Shown here piece after piece: positions 26,834 through 37,546 of a stretch of 64,000 bases of DNA. The stretch lies in NCBI RefSeq assembly GCF_000739735.1, contig NZ_BBJF01000004.1:806001-870000 (forward strand), read 5' to 3'. This DNA is from Paraburkholderia ginsengisoli NBRC 100965 (GTDB lineage: Bacteria; Pseudomonadota; Gammaproteobacteria; Burkholderiales; Burkholderiaceae). The translations under genes were made by a program, and so were the position numbers. Each line of letters begins with the position of its first letter. The stretch's first letter is position 1. The notes beneath the pieces were generated by a model. The model made no database searches and was not told the origin of the DNA. It saw nothing but the letters and a program-made list of their open reading frames with translations.

Positions 26834-27859
26834 TCAACCGCCTTCCGTGCGCTCACTCCCGCTCTGCAAACGCGCCAGCAGCGCCGCTTTCAGGCCCGTC
26901 AACGCATCCGGCGCGGCGTCGGTGATCGCCCACCACGTCATGCCTTCCGCGTCCCAGTGCGCGATCGAATAGCCTTCGTGCCCCAACGCAACCGGCGCCG
27001 CGCCGTCTGCGCCACGACCCGCACCGCCCCCAGCTGCCTGCGGGAACACGTACACGTCGATCACGTGCTTGCGATAGCGGTACACCAGCACGGCCACCCG
27101 CTGATGCGCGATATAGTCGAGCCGGCCACCCTCCAGCGCGAAGCCGCTGGCCGCCAGATCCTCGACCGGCGGCGAATAGTCGAGCCGGCCGTTGAACCAT
27201 GGCTTGACCGTGTGCCGGTCAGTTGAAATCACGTCGATGTCGCGTCCCGACACCTGCGCCCGCACGTGACTTTCGACCAGTTCATCGGCGAACGGCGTGA
27301 AATCGGCCGGGCGGCGCAGATTCAGCGTGAAGACCACCGCCAGCGCGCCCAGTGCGAGAGCGAACGCGGCCAGCCGGCCCGGTGCGAGCAGGCGCTGCGC
27401 GCCAAGCGGCTGTCCGACGCCGCCTGCCGAGCCGGCCCAGCCACCCTGCTGGCCCGGTAACGAGCCCTGCGACGCCCCCGGTTGCGTCCCCCGCAGCCAG
27501 CCCTTTAGCCAGCCGCCGAGCCGGCCGTGCCAGCCGGACCGGCGCGGCTGACGCGCCGGTCCCCGCGCCGCCGCATCCGACGCCCCGGCAAGGGCGGACG
27601 GTGACGCAGAAGCGTCCGAAGCCGTCGCAACCGCCTCGTCGGCTTCTGGCAAGCCCGCTACGATGCGCGCCCGCAGCGACTGCGGCGCGCGATGATAAGG
27701 CGCCGCGCGCAGCGCGCCGCTCAGCGCGCGCAGCTGTTCGCTTTCGCGGCGGCAAGCCTCGCAGCTCTCGATATGCTGCTGGACACGCCGTGCGTCCGGC
27801 GCGGGCAATTCGTGATCGGCGTTCGCATCGAGGAGCGGCCGTGCTTCGTTACAGTCCAT
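26834..27859 (-). CDS. Zinc-finger anti-sigma factor
   Basis: 341 residues. The N-terminus has C3 ... H29-xxx-C33-xx-C36 (QQHIESCEACRRE), the zinc-binding anti-sigma (ZAS) signature. A single membrane helix lies at about 160-180 (LAAFALALGALAVVFTL), followed by a C-terminal domain of about 160 residues, probably periplasmic. The section between finger and membrane is Gly/Ala/Pro-rich. Its start overlaps the end of the sigma factor gene by 11 bases. It should hold the sigma factor at the membrane until a signal releases it. The signal is unknown. Confidence 0.85.
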   Translation of the reverse strand: MDCNEARPLLDANADHELPAPDARRVQQHIESCEACRRESEQLRALSGALRAAPYHRAPQSLRARIVAGLPEADEAVATASDASASPSALAGASDAAARGPARQPRRSGWHGRLGGWLKGWLRGTQPGASQGSLPGQQGGWAGSAGGVGQPLGAQRLLAPGRLAAFALALGALAVVFTLNLRRPADFTPFADELVESHVRAQVSGRDIDVISTDRHTVKPWFNGRLDYSPPVEDLAASGFALEGGRLDYIAHQRVAVLVYRYRKHVIDVYVFPQAAGGGAGRGADGAAPVALGHEGYSIAHWDAEGMTWWAITDAAPDALTGLKAALLARLQSGSERTEGG

Positions 27860-28766
27860 CCGGCGTCTCCCTGGCGGGTCCGGCGGCACTTGCGCCGGGG
27901 ATATTAAGAGGCTGGCCGTTTGCGGAAACCCGCAACGGCGTGACAGTGGCGCGAGGCGGCCTGCCGGCGGTGGGCAGCGCGGCGCGCGCGTCGTTGCCGC
28001 CGGGCTCGGAAGCGCCGGCGGCTGCCCCGCGAGCGATCTCACGCGGATCGGCGCAGCCACCGCGCGAGTGCGGCGCGGGCGGCGGCTGCGGGGCGTGCGC
28101 TGCGGATCGCAAATGCCCCGACGACGACGCCCCACCCCGCGTCCCCGGTGTCCCCTTCGATGCGCCGCCGGCCGTCCCACCGCCGGTCGACACGCCTTGC
28201 GATTCCACCAGCAGCGCGGCCAGCTTGCGCCGCCCTCGCGCGAGCCTCGACATGACCGTGCCGATCGGCACGTCGGCCACCGCGGCGATCTCCCGGTAAC
28301 CCATTTCCTCGAGTTCGCGCAGAATCAGCACCTCGCGATATTCGACCGGCAGCAACGCGAGCGCCTCGTGGACCCGCTTCGTATCCTCGTCGCGGATCAG
28401 CAGCGCCTGCGGATCGGTGCCGCCCGTGCTCCAGCCGTCGAAGGCGGCGTCGTCCATGGTGTCGTCGAATTCGAGCATTTCGTGTGGCGACGCGCGGCGC
28501 CGCCACTCGGTGTACCAGGTGCGCCGCACGATCGCCAGCAGCCACGGCCGCGCGGAATCGCCCCGGAACGTGTCGAAAAAGCGGAACGCGCGCATGAAGG
28601 CTTCCTGCACCACATCTTCCGCGTCGCTCGGGTTGCCGCACAGCCAGCGCGCGAGGTTGTACGCGGCATCGAGATGCGGCAGCGCGAGCTGCTGGAAACG
28701 GCGGCTCTTCGCTGCATCGGTTTCGCCGCGCTCGCGGGCGGCGGCGTCTGTTTCGGTCTGGACCAC
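27849..28766 (-). CDS. ECF RNA polymerase sigma factor with long C-terminal tail
   Basis: 305 residues from a GTG at 28766, which has GGAGG six bases upstream. An ATG at 28784 has no ribosome site. Sigma-2 (NPSDAEDVVQEAFMRAFRFF) and sigma-4 (LPVEYREVLILRELEEMGY; VPIGTVMSRLARGRRKL) are clear and end at about residue 190. A further 110 residues are Gly/Ala/Pro-rich and look disordered, which is unusual for ECF factors. The cognate anti-sigma gene overlaps its end. Target genes are not apparent. Confidence 0.9.
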   Translation of the reverse strand: MVQTETDAAARERGETDAAKSRRFQQLALPHLDAAYNLARWLCGNPSDAEDVVQEAFMRAFRFFDTFRGDSARPWLLAIVRRTWYTEWRRRASPHEMLEFDDTMDDAAFDGWSTGGTDPQALLIRDEDTKRVHEALALLPVEYREVLILRELEEMGYREIAAVADVPIGTVMSRLARGRRKLAALLVESQGVSTGGGTAGGASKGTPGTRGGASSSGHLRSAAHAPQPPPAPHSRGGCADPREIARGAAAGASEPGGNDARAALPTAGRPPRATVTPLRVSANGQPLNIPGASAAGPARETPDGL

Positions 28767-29024
28767 CTCGGCCCTCCACGGCATTACGGCTATGCGCTAC
28801 GGCGCGTCTTCACGTTCCTCTCATCGCATAACCGGCCACACGCCGAGTTTATTCCCGACGCCGTCGCGAATCCGCCAAAAGATCGGCGCGAGCCCTCCAA
28901 GCCACGGCGACCCAAGGCCTGCGAACCCCTGACCAACGCCTGCCAGTACCTCCGCCCGTGGCGGCCCGTCACCGCAGAAGTCGCCGGCATCTGCCAGAAA
29001 CCGTCGTCCCCGCCGCGAGGCCCA

Positions 29025-29939
29025 CTAATAAGCCGGCCGATTCCAGTAATCCTCGCTCGCGTACACCTCTTTCAAATAATCGATGAAATACCGCACGCGT
29101 GCCGGCACATAGCGCTGCTGCGGATAGACCGCGAGAATGTCGTAGTCGGGTAGCGCGTAGTCGTCGAGCACGGTTTCGAGTTCGCCGCGCGCCAGTTGCT
29201 GCTGGATTTCCCACGTGGAGCGCCAGCCGATTCCGAGTCCTTCGGACACCCAACGATGCAGCAGTTCCCCGTCGTTGCAGTCGAGCGTGCCGCCCACACG
29301 CACCGTCGCCAGCTTGCCGTTGCGGCGGAAATACCAGCCGCGATTCTGGCCGCCTTGCAGATTGAACGCCAGACAGTTGTGGCGCGGCAGGTCTTCGAGC
29401 GTTTTCGGCTTGCCGTGGCGGCGGAAGTAGTCCGGCGTGCCGCAGACCACGCGTCGGTTCGACGCCAGCTTTACCGCGACGAAGTTCGGATCGACCGCGC
29501 CGCCGATGCGGATCGACAGGTCATAGCCCTCGCGCACCAGGTCGACGACCCGGTCGGTCAGATTGAACGACACCTGCAATTCGGGTTTGTCGGCGAGAAA
29601 CGCCGGCGCGAGCGGCGCGACATGCTTGCGGCCGAACGCGGCCGGCGCCGACACGATCAGATGACCGTTCACCGCGCGCCGCCCCGCGCTCAGTTCGTTT
29701 TCCGCCTGATCCCATTCGGTGAGCAGGCCGCGGCAGCGCTCCAGAAACGCGGCGCCCTCCTCGCTGACCACGAGCCGCCGCGTCGAGCGGTACATCAGCT
29801 TCACACCGAGGCGCTTTTCCAGCGCGTCGATGCGGCGCCCGAGGATCACCGGCGACACGCCCTCTTCCAGCGCCGCCGCCGCGAGACTGCCCGCGTCGGC
29901 GACGCGCACGAAGGTTTCGATCTGTTTGAAACGATCCAT
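29025..29939 (-). CDS. LysR-family transcriptional regulator
   Basis: 304 residues. An N-terminal winged helix (MDRFKQIETFVRVADAG...; LGVKLMYRSTRRL) and a C-terminal periplasmic-binding-like effector domain. The ATG at 29939 starts the conserved part. It is transcribed divergently from gcl-hyi-glxR, so it is the likely regulator of glyoxylate use. A palindrome in the shared 159-bp region (30028-30046) is a candidate binding site. The effector is unknown. Confidence 0.9.
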   Translation of the reverse strand: MDRFKQIETFVRVADAGSLAAAALEEGVSPVILGRRIDALEKRLGVKLMYRSTRRLVVSEEGAAFLERCRGLLTEWDQAENELSAGRRAVNGHLIVSAPAAFGRKHVAPLAPAFLADKPELQVSFNLTDRVVDLVREGYDLSIRIGGAVDPNFVAVKLASNRRVVCGTPDYFRRHGKPKTLEDLPRHNCLAFNLQGGQNRGWYFRRNGKLATVRVGGTLDCNDGELLHRWVSEGLGIGWRSTWEIQQQLARGELETVLDDYALPDYDILAVYPQQRYVPARVRYFIDYLKEVYASEDYWNRPAY

Positions 29940-30027
29940 CTCTGTCTCCTCCGGGCAGCACGCTAGGCCTCGCCTCACTCGATACTTTTTGTTTCGGAAT
30001 AAGCGACCCGCACTGATCTTATCAAAC

Positions 30028-30046
30028 CTTTAGGTCAGGCCTAAAG
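30028..30046. promoter_or_regulatory. Palindrome in the LysR-gcl divergent promoter
   Basis: CTTTAGG-tcagg-CCTAAAG, a perfect 7-bp inverted repeat with a 5-bp spacer, about 50 bp upstream of gcl. The geometry fits a LysR-type operator, though it lacks the usual T-N11-A core spelled exactly. Confidence 0.5.
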
Positions 30047-30098
30047 TGGCCTCAACACGCATGAGTTCGCCCCATTCCCAGACATTCAGGAGACATTC

Positions 30099-31874
<1,776 letters not shown>

Positions 31875-32037
31875 GCGTCGCGAGTTGCGCATCGCTCGCG
31901 TGATGCATGTTGAGCGCGTGATGCACGTGATGCACCTTATGCGCGGCGGGCTGCGGCGCCATCGAGCGCGCCCCGCCAACCTTCGCCGCACAGATCGTCA
32001 AGCCATTCCACTGACCGACCAGAGAGACCCACGCACC

Positions 32038-32847
32038 ATGCCGAAATTCGCAGCGAATCTCACGATGCTGTTCAACGAAGTCCCGTTCCTCGACCGCTTC
32101 GCGGCGGCATCGGATGCGGGCTTCAATGCCGTCGAATTCCTGTTTCCGTATCCGTATCAGATCGCCGAACTGCAAGAACGTCTGCAGCAGAACCGCCTGA
32201 AGCTCGTGCTGCACAACCTCCCCGCAGGCAACTGGGAAGCGGGCGAACGCGGCATCGCGTGTCTGCCGGATCGGGTGGGCGAGTTTCAGGAAGGCGTCGG
32301 CCGCGCGATCGAATACGCGAGCGCGCTGAAGGTGCCGCAACTGAACTGCCTCGTCGGCATTCCGACGGCGAGCGTCGATGCGGACAACGCGCGCGCGACG
32401 ATCATCGACAACCTGCGCTTCGCCGCGGGCGAATTGAAAAAGGCCGGCATCAAACTGCTGGTCGAGCCATGCAACGCGTACGACATTCCCGGCTTCGCGC
32501 TGAACCGTTCGAGCGAAGGCCTCGACGTGATTCGCGCGGTCGGGTCGGACAATCTGTTCCTGCAATACGACATCTATCACATGCAACGGATGGAAGGCGA
32601 ACTCGCGGCGACCATCAAAAAGAATCTGCCGCAAATCGCACACATCCAGCTCGCCGACAACCCTGGCCGCAACGAACCGGGCACCGGCGAAATCAACTAT
32701 CCGTATCTGTTCGCGCTGATCGACGCGCTCGGCTACGACGGCTATGTCGGCTGCGAGTACAAGCCGCGCGCGACTACCACCGCCGGTCTCGGCTGGGTGC
32801 AGAGCGTGGCCGGGCAAGTGCGCGGCGCAGCGCACGCGGCGGTATGA
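32038..32847 (+). CDS. hyi: Hydroxypyruvate isomerase
   Basis: 269 residues of the xylose-isomerase-like TIM barrel family. It interconverts hydroxypyruvate and tartronate semialdehyde. Metal and catalytic carboxylates are visible in LLVEPCNAYDIPG, LQYDIYHMQRMEG and YVGCEYKPR. The start ATG at 32038 begins MPKFAANLTMLFNEVPF. It lies 163 nt after gcl and before glxR. Confidence 0.95.
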   Translation: MPKFAANLTMLFNEVPFLDRFAAASDAGFNAVEFLFPYPYQIAELQERLQQNRLKLVLHNLPAGNWEAGERGIACLPDRVGEFQEGVGRAIEYASALKVPQLNCLVGIPTASVDADNARATIIDNLRFAAGELKKAGIKLLVEPCNAYDIPGFALNRSSEGLDVIRAVGSDNLFLQYDIYHMQRMEGELAATIKKNLPQIAHIQLADNPGRNEPGTGEINYPYLFALIDALGYDGYVGCEYKPRATTTAGLGWVQSVAGQVRGAAHAAV

Positions 32848-33007
32848 ACGGCATGTCGGAAGCGCGTTGGACGCTTCGGGCACGTCAAGAACTTCAATCG
32901 GGCTTCAGGCGGGCTTAAAACGCGGCGCGCAAGGCAGGCGCATAGCGCGCGCCTCACGCGTCGAAAGCAATCCGCCTGGGCCACACCAACTCTGGAGATT
33001 CACACAC

Positions 33008-33916
33008 ATGGCAAAGATCGGTTTCATCGGCCTCGGCATCATGGGCGCGCACATGGCGCGCAACCTCATCAAGGGCGGACACTCGCTGTTCGTGAACGGC
33101 GCCTACCCGGTGCCGGAAGATCTCGCCAAAACGACCAGCGTCGTTGCGAATTCGACCGCCGTCGCGCAGGCCGCCGACATCGTCATCATCATGGTGCCGG
33201 ACACGCCTGACGTCGCCAACGTGCTGTTCGCCGACGACGGCGTCGCCGCCGGCCTCACGAAGGGCAAGCTCGTGATCGACATGAGCTCGATCTCGCCGCT
33301 CGACACGCAGGCCTTCGCGAAGAAAATCAATGCGCTGGGCGTCGACTATCTCGACGCGCCGGTCTCGGGCGGCGAAGTCGGCGCGCGTGAAGCATCGCTG
33401 ACGATCATGGTCGGCGGCCCGGAAAAAGCCTTCTCGCAGGCGAAGCCGCTGTTCGACCTGATGGGCAGGAACATCTCGCTGATCGGCGACAACGGCGCGG
33501 GGCAGACCTGCAAGGTCGCGAACCAGATCATCGTCGCGCTGAACATCGAGGCGGTCGCGGAAGCGCTGCTTTTCGCGTCGCGTTCGGGCGCCGATCCGGA
33601 GCGCGTGCGCAAGGCGTTGATGGGCGGCTTCGCGTCGTCGCGAATTCTCGAAGTACACGGCGAGCGCATGACCAAACGCGCGTTCAATCCGGGCTTCCGG
33701 ATCGAGCTGCATCAGAAGGACCTGAACCTCGCGCTCGACGGCGCGCGCAAGCTCGGCATCGCGCTGCCGCACACCGCGAGCGCGCAGCAACTGTTCAGCG
33801 TATGCGCGGCGAACGGCGGCAAGGCGTGGGATCACTCCGCGATGGTGCGCGCACTGGAAATCATGGCCAACTACGAAGTCGCGCAGGCGCCGGATAGCGA
33901 AGCGAAGGCGGCTTGA
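33008..33916 (+). CDS. glxR: 2-hydroxy-3-oxopropionate (tartronate semialdehyde) reductase
   Basis: 302 residues of the beta-hydroxyacid dehydrogenase family. It reduces tartronate semialdehyde to D-glycerate. Rossmann motif IGFIGLGIMGAHMARN at 4-19, substrate loop DAPVSGGEVGA, and the catalytic lysine near 169 in GQTCKVANQII. GGAG-like sequence (CTGGAGATTC) precedes the start at 33008. It completes the glycerate pathway of this cluster; glycerate kinase is not in the window. Confidence 0.96.
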   Translation: MAKIGFIGLGIMGAHMARNLIKGGHSLFVNGAYPVPEDLAKTTSVVANSTAVAQAADIVIIMVPDTPDVANVLFADDGVAAGLTKGKLVIDMSSISPLDTQAFAKKINALGVDYLDAPVSGGEVGAREASLTIMVGGPEKAFSQAKPLFDLMGRNISLIGDNGAGQTCKVANQIIVALNIEAVAEALLFASRSGADPERVRKALMGGFASSRILEVHGERMTKRAFNPGFRIELHQKDLNLALDGARKLGIALPHTASAQQLFSVCAANGGKAWDHSAMVRALEIMANYEVAQAPDSEAKAA

Positions 33917-34665
33917 GGGGGTGATTGCAAAGCGGGATGTTGCGCGGGTTCTTTGCAACGACGCACTACATGCCCCGCTGCCGCGCGAGTGATGTGAACA
34001 CGCGCGGCAGCGCAACGAAACAGTCGAGCGAAAAATCGCATCAAACAGGCGTATCGAAGCAGCGCCACGCAAATTGGGGAGGCGTGCCGCAAGCGTCATA
34101 CGCGGCACATCAAAACAACATCAGATCGTCATACAGCGTGCAGTGATCGCCGCGTCGTCGACATCGCGGCACGCGCAGGTGGGGCGCCCGTTGGTCGTGC
34201 AGCATGCGCGGCGCAACGGGCAAATCGTGCCGCTCTGGGCTGAGAGCGGCAAGTGGGGTCCGCAGCGGCGCCCGGCGATGCCGGGGAAGCCTTGGTCGGT
34301 CAGACGTCGTCGTCGGGTGTCCGGCTGTCGGATTCATCGTCATGCTTTTTCCGCCACGCTTTAGCAGCGGCATGCAATCACGCATGCCGCCCGCTTGCAC
34401 GTCCGTTTGCATTTGCTTGCAACTCCCCGCCCTCACCCGCACCTTTTTTGACACATCGTCCCGCGCTTTTCTCCTAAACTCGTTGAGTCTGGCTGTTTGC
34501 GTTGCGGACGCCGCGCGCCGCGTCCTGCTCCTGGGTATCTGCTTCCGGGCATCGCTTCATGCCTGTCGTAGCGCGCGTCGTCTGTAGCGTCCGCCTGATT
34601 TCTCAACCACTGCACAACCCCGTGCGCAAATCGTTCTTTGCGCCACCACGTCAGGAGAGTGATCG
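33917..34665. other. Long non-coding stretch between glxR and the BON-LysM gene
   Basis: About 750 nt without a convincing gene. Small frames on both strands (about 34110-34454 minus and 34204-34587 plus) have no recognisable family, no good ribosome site and atypical Cys/Arg content. A TTGACA lies at 34448-34453 without a properly spaced -10. An untranslated RNA or decayed gene is possible. Confidence 0.5.
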
Positions 34666-35154
34666 ATGGGTATTCTCAGTTTTATCAAGGAGGCCGGCGA
34701 AAAGCTGTTCGGCGCCGCCTCGACCCCCGCGCAAGCCGCATCGGCCGCGCCCGATCTCGCCGCGTTGAACAAGACCGCGGGCGACGCGATTGCCACGTAC
34801 ATCCGCAGCCAGGGCCTCGACGCCACCAATCTGCAGGTGACGTACGACGGCACGAGCCACACGGTCACCGTCGCCGGTGAAGCGGCGGATCAGCCGACCA
34901 AGGACAAGATCCTCGTCGCCGCCGGCAATGTGCAGAACGTCGACAAGGTCGACGATCAACTGACCGTCACCACGCCCGCCGCCGCGCCGACGCAGTTTCA
35001 CACGGTCGTGTCCGGCGACAATCTGTGGAAGATCGCGGAAAAGTACTATGGCAGCGGCGCGAAGAACGATGTGATCTTCCAGGCGAACACGCCGATGCTG
35101 AAGAGCCCGGACAAGATCTATCCGGGTCAGGTGCTGGTGATTCCGCCGGTGTGA
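34666..35154 (+). CDS. BON-LysM domain protein (Kbp/YgaU-like)
   Basis: 162 residues. MGILSFIKEAGEKLF at the start, a BON domain at about 35-100 (DATNLQVTYDGTSHTVTVAGEA), and a C-terminal LysM (FHTVVSGDNLWKIAEKYYG...). E. coli Kbp (YgaU), of the same architecture and length, is a cytoplasmic potassium-binding protein. No signal peptide is visible here either. AGGAG precedes the start. A terminator follows, so it is monocistronic. Confidence 0.9.
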   Translation: MGILSFIKEAGEKLFGAASTPAQAASAAPDLAALNKTAGDAIATYIRSQGLDATNLQVTYDGTSHTVTVAGEAADQPTKDKILVAAGNVQNVDKVDDQLTVTTPAAAPTQFHTVVSGDNLWKIAEKYYGSGAKNDVIFQANTPMLKSPDKIYPGQVLVIPPV

Positions 35155-35198
35155 TGAGGCGTTCCGTGCCACTGTAAAAGCACACACGGAAACGACAA

Positions 35199-35236
35199 CG
35201 CGGCGCCCGGGTCATCGACCCGAGCGCCGCGTTTTT
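35199..35236 (+). terminator. Terminator of the BON-LysM gene
   Basis: CGCGGCGC-CCGGGTC-atc-GACCCGAGCGCCGCG stem followed by TTTTT, between convergent genes; it may act weakly in reverse for the asparaginase gene. Confidence 0.8.
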
Positions 35237-35301
35237 CATTGGACGTTCATACGCGCAAGACTTGCACGTCCCTGCCGGCCGGCAGAGCTAACGCAACATC
35301 G

Positions 35302-36345
35302 TCAATACGTATCGAACACCTTCTGCAACGCCACCGGCCCCGTGCCGCCCGCGGCCAGCTCCAGCATCAGCAACACCCGCGCCTTGTACGGATTCAGCGA
35401 GCCCGCGCTGATGAAGCCGAGCGCATCGTCGGCGGCCGCGCCGTTGTGCATCACGTGTCCCGAGCCCACGCGCGACGAGCGCACCACCGCCACGCCCTGC
35501 GACGCGGCATCGGCAAGCGCCTGCAGCATCGACTGGTGGATCGAGCCATTGCCCGTGCCCGCGACCACGATACCGCGCACGCCGGCCGCCACCAGTGCAT
35601 CGACGGCGATTCGCGAGACGCCCGCGTAGCTGGTCACGATGTCGACATGCGGCCAGTTTGTCCCGATCACGAACTCGGTGGCGAGCGTATGCGCGCGCAC
35701 CACGCCGCGCTGGAATTCGACGCGGCCGTCCTGCACCCAGCCGAGTGCGCCGATCTCCGGCGACTGGAACGCATCGACCGCATACGTGCTCGTCTTGACC
35801 ACGTCGCGCGCGCAGTGAATGCGGTTGTTGAACGCCACCAGCACGCCCTGCCCGCGCGAGCCCGTATGCGCGGCGACCGTCACCGCGTTCAGCAGATTCA
35901 GCGGACCGTCGGCGGACAACGCCGACGCCGGGCGCATCGCCGCGGTCAGCACGACCGGCTTGTCGGACTTGATCGTCAGGTGCAGCAGGTAGGCGGTTTC
36001 TTCGAGCGTGTCGGTGCCATGCGTGACCACTACGCCATCGATGTCGTCAGTGGCGAGCAGCGCGTTGATGCGTTGCGCGAGCGTGGTCCACAGCGGCATC
36101 GCCATGTCCTTGCTATCGACGCTCGCAATCTGCTCGGGCGCGATGCGCGCCACCGAGGACAAGGCCGGCACCACCGCCAGCAATTGCTCGACACCGACGA
36201 CACCCGCCTGGTAGCCGGAGGTATTGGTGGCGTCGGCGGCCGCCCCGGCGATCGTGCCGCCGGTCGCCAGCACGGCGATGCGCGGCAGCGGCAGCGTGCC
36301 GCTCGCGCCGGAAGCCAGCGTGGAGGAGGAAGTCAGAGTATTCAT
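35302..36345 (-). CDS. L-asparaginase
   Basis: 347 residues. Two catalytic triads of the asparaginase family are visible: ATGGTIAG, with nucleophile T31 and the flexible-loop Tyr45, and VVVTHGTDTLEETAYLL. C-terminal residues that complete the site come from the neighbouring subunit. It hydrolyses asparagine, and often glutamine, to the acid and ammonia. The ATG at 36345 is preferred to an upstream Met. No clear signal peptide is seen, so the protein may be cytoplasmic despite type-II-like sequence. Confidence 0.92.
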   Translation of the reverse strand: MNTLTSSSTLASGASGTLPLPRIAVLATGGTIAGAAADATNTSGYQAGVVGVEQLLAVVPALSSVARIAPEQIASVDSKDMAMPLWTTLAQRINALLATDDIDGVVVTHGTDTLEETAYLLHLTIKSDKPVVLTAAMRPASALSADGPLNLLNAVTVAAHTGSRGQGVLVAFNNRIHCARDVVKTSTYAVDAFQSPEIGALGWVQDGRVEFQRGVVRAHTLATEFVIGTNWPHVDIVTSYAGVSRIAVDALVAAGVRGIVVAGTGNGSIHQSMLQALADAASQGVAVVRSSRVGSGHVMHNGAAADDALGFISAGSLNPYKARVLLMLELAAGGTGPVALQKVFDTY

Positions 36346-36517
36346 GGCGGCGATTGTAAGCGATGCGCCGCGCGCCGCCACGGGTCCGTAAAAGGAATGC
36401 CCGTTCGTTTCGGGCTCGGTCGAAGTCCGCGCCTTGCAACGGGCGCAAGGCGCGCGTCAGGTCACATGTAAAACACGCGTCAAACGCACGCCGGGCCTCG
36501 CCAGCCCGGCGCTTCCA

Positions 36518-37444
36518 TCAGACCGCTTCGCGCAGCTGCGCGGCGATGTCCGCCTCGTTCAACTGCGGCGCGAACATCTCGATCAGCCGGTACGCGTACG
36601 CGCGCAGGAACGCGCCCTTGCGCAGGCCGACGCGTGTCGTGCTCGCCTCGAACAGATGCTGCGTGTCGAGCGCGACCAGTTCGGTGTCGCGCTTCGGATC
36701 GTAGGCCATCGCCGCGACCACGCCGATGCCCATGCCGAGCTCGACGTAGGTCTTGATCACGTCGGCGTCGATCGCGGTCAGCACGACGTCAGGCAATGCG
36801 CCCGCTTTCGCGAACGCCTGGTCGATGTGCGAGCGGCCCGTGAAGTCCTGGTCGTACGTGACGATCGGGAATTCGGCGATCTCGTCGAGCGTCAGATTCG
36901 GCCTGCCGACCAGCGGGTGGTCCTTCGGCACGACCACCACGTGATGCCACGAATAGCACGGGAACGTGACGATATCGGGGAAGCGGTCGAGCGCTTCGGT
37001 CGAAATGCCGATATCCGCTTCACCGTTGATGATCATCTGCGCGATCTGCTGCGGGCTGCCCTGACGCAGCGCCAGATGCACCTTCGGAAATACTTCGGTG
37101 AACTGGCGAATCACCTTCGGCAGCGCGTAACGCGCCTGCGTGTGGGTAGTCGCGACCACGAGGTGGCCGCTGTCCTGATCGGCGAACTGGCGTGCCACGC
37201 GGCGCAGGTTCTCCGCATCGAGCAGCATCCGCTCGATCAGCTGATGCACTGCCTTGCCCGGCTCGGTCAGGCCCGTCAGCCGCTTGCCGCGCCGGATGAA
37301 AATATCGACGCCGAGTTCGTCCTCCAGATCCTTGATCTGTTTCGATACGCCCGACTGCGACGTGTACAGCACGTTCGCCACTTCGGTCAGATTCATGTTC
37401 TGACGCACGGCCTCGCGCACGAAGCGCAATTGCTGGAAATTCAT
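36518..37444 (-). CDS. cysB: CysB-family LysR regulator
   Basis: 308 residues. The N-terminus MNFQQLRFVREAVRQNMNLT and YTSQSGVSKQIKDLEDELG is characteristic of CysB/Cbl. These activate sulfur assimilation genes with N-acetylserine as inducer and sulfide as anti-inducer. It is encoded last in the sulfate uptake run, 102 nt after cysA, on the same strand, so it may be cotranscribed with its targets. Whether it is CysB or the alkanesulfonate-specific Cbl/SsuR type cannot be settled by eye. Confidence 0.9.
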   Translation of the reverse strand: MNFQQLRFVREAVRQNMNLTEVANVLYTSQSGVSKQIKDLEDELGVDIFIRRGKRLTGLTEPGKAVHQLIERMLLDAENLRRVARQFADQDSGHLVVATTHTQARYALPKVIRQFTEVFPKVHLALRQGSPQQIAQMIINGEADIGISTEALDRFPDIVTFPCYSWHHVVVVPKDHPLVGRPNLTLDEIAEFPIVTYDQDFTGRSHIDQAFAKAGALPDVVLTAIDADVIKTYVELGMGIGVVAAMAYDPKRDTELVALDTQHLFEASTTRVGLRKGAFLRAYAYRLIEMFAPQLNEADIAAQLREAV

Positions 37445-37546
37445 CTGTATGTCTCCGGTTCAGCCAGAGTTGAGTTATTTGAGTTCGACTATCCGAGTAT
37501 TCGGGGGCAACTGGCACGCGGGCGGTCCCGCGCGGCAGCGAGCCGT

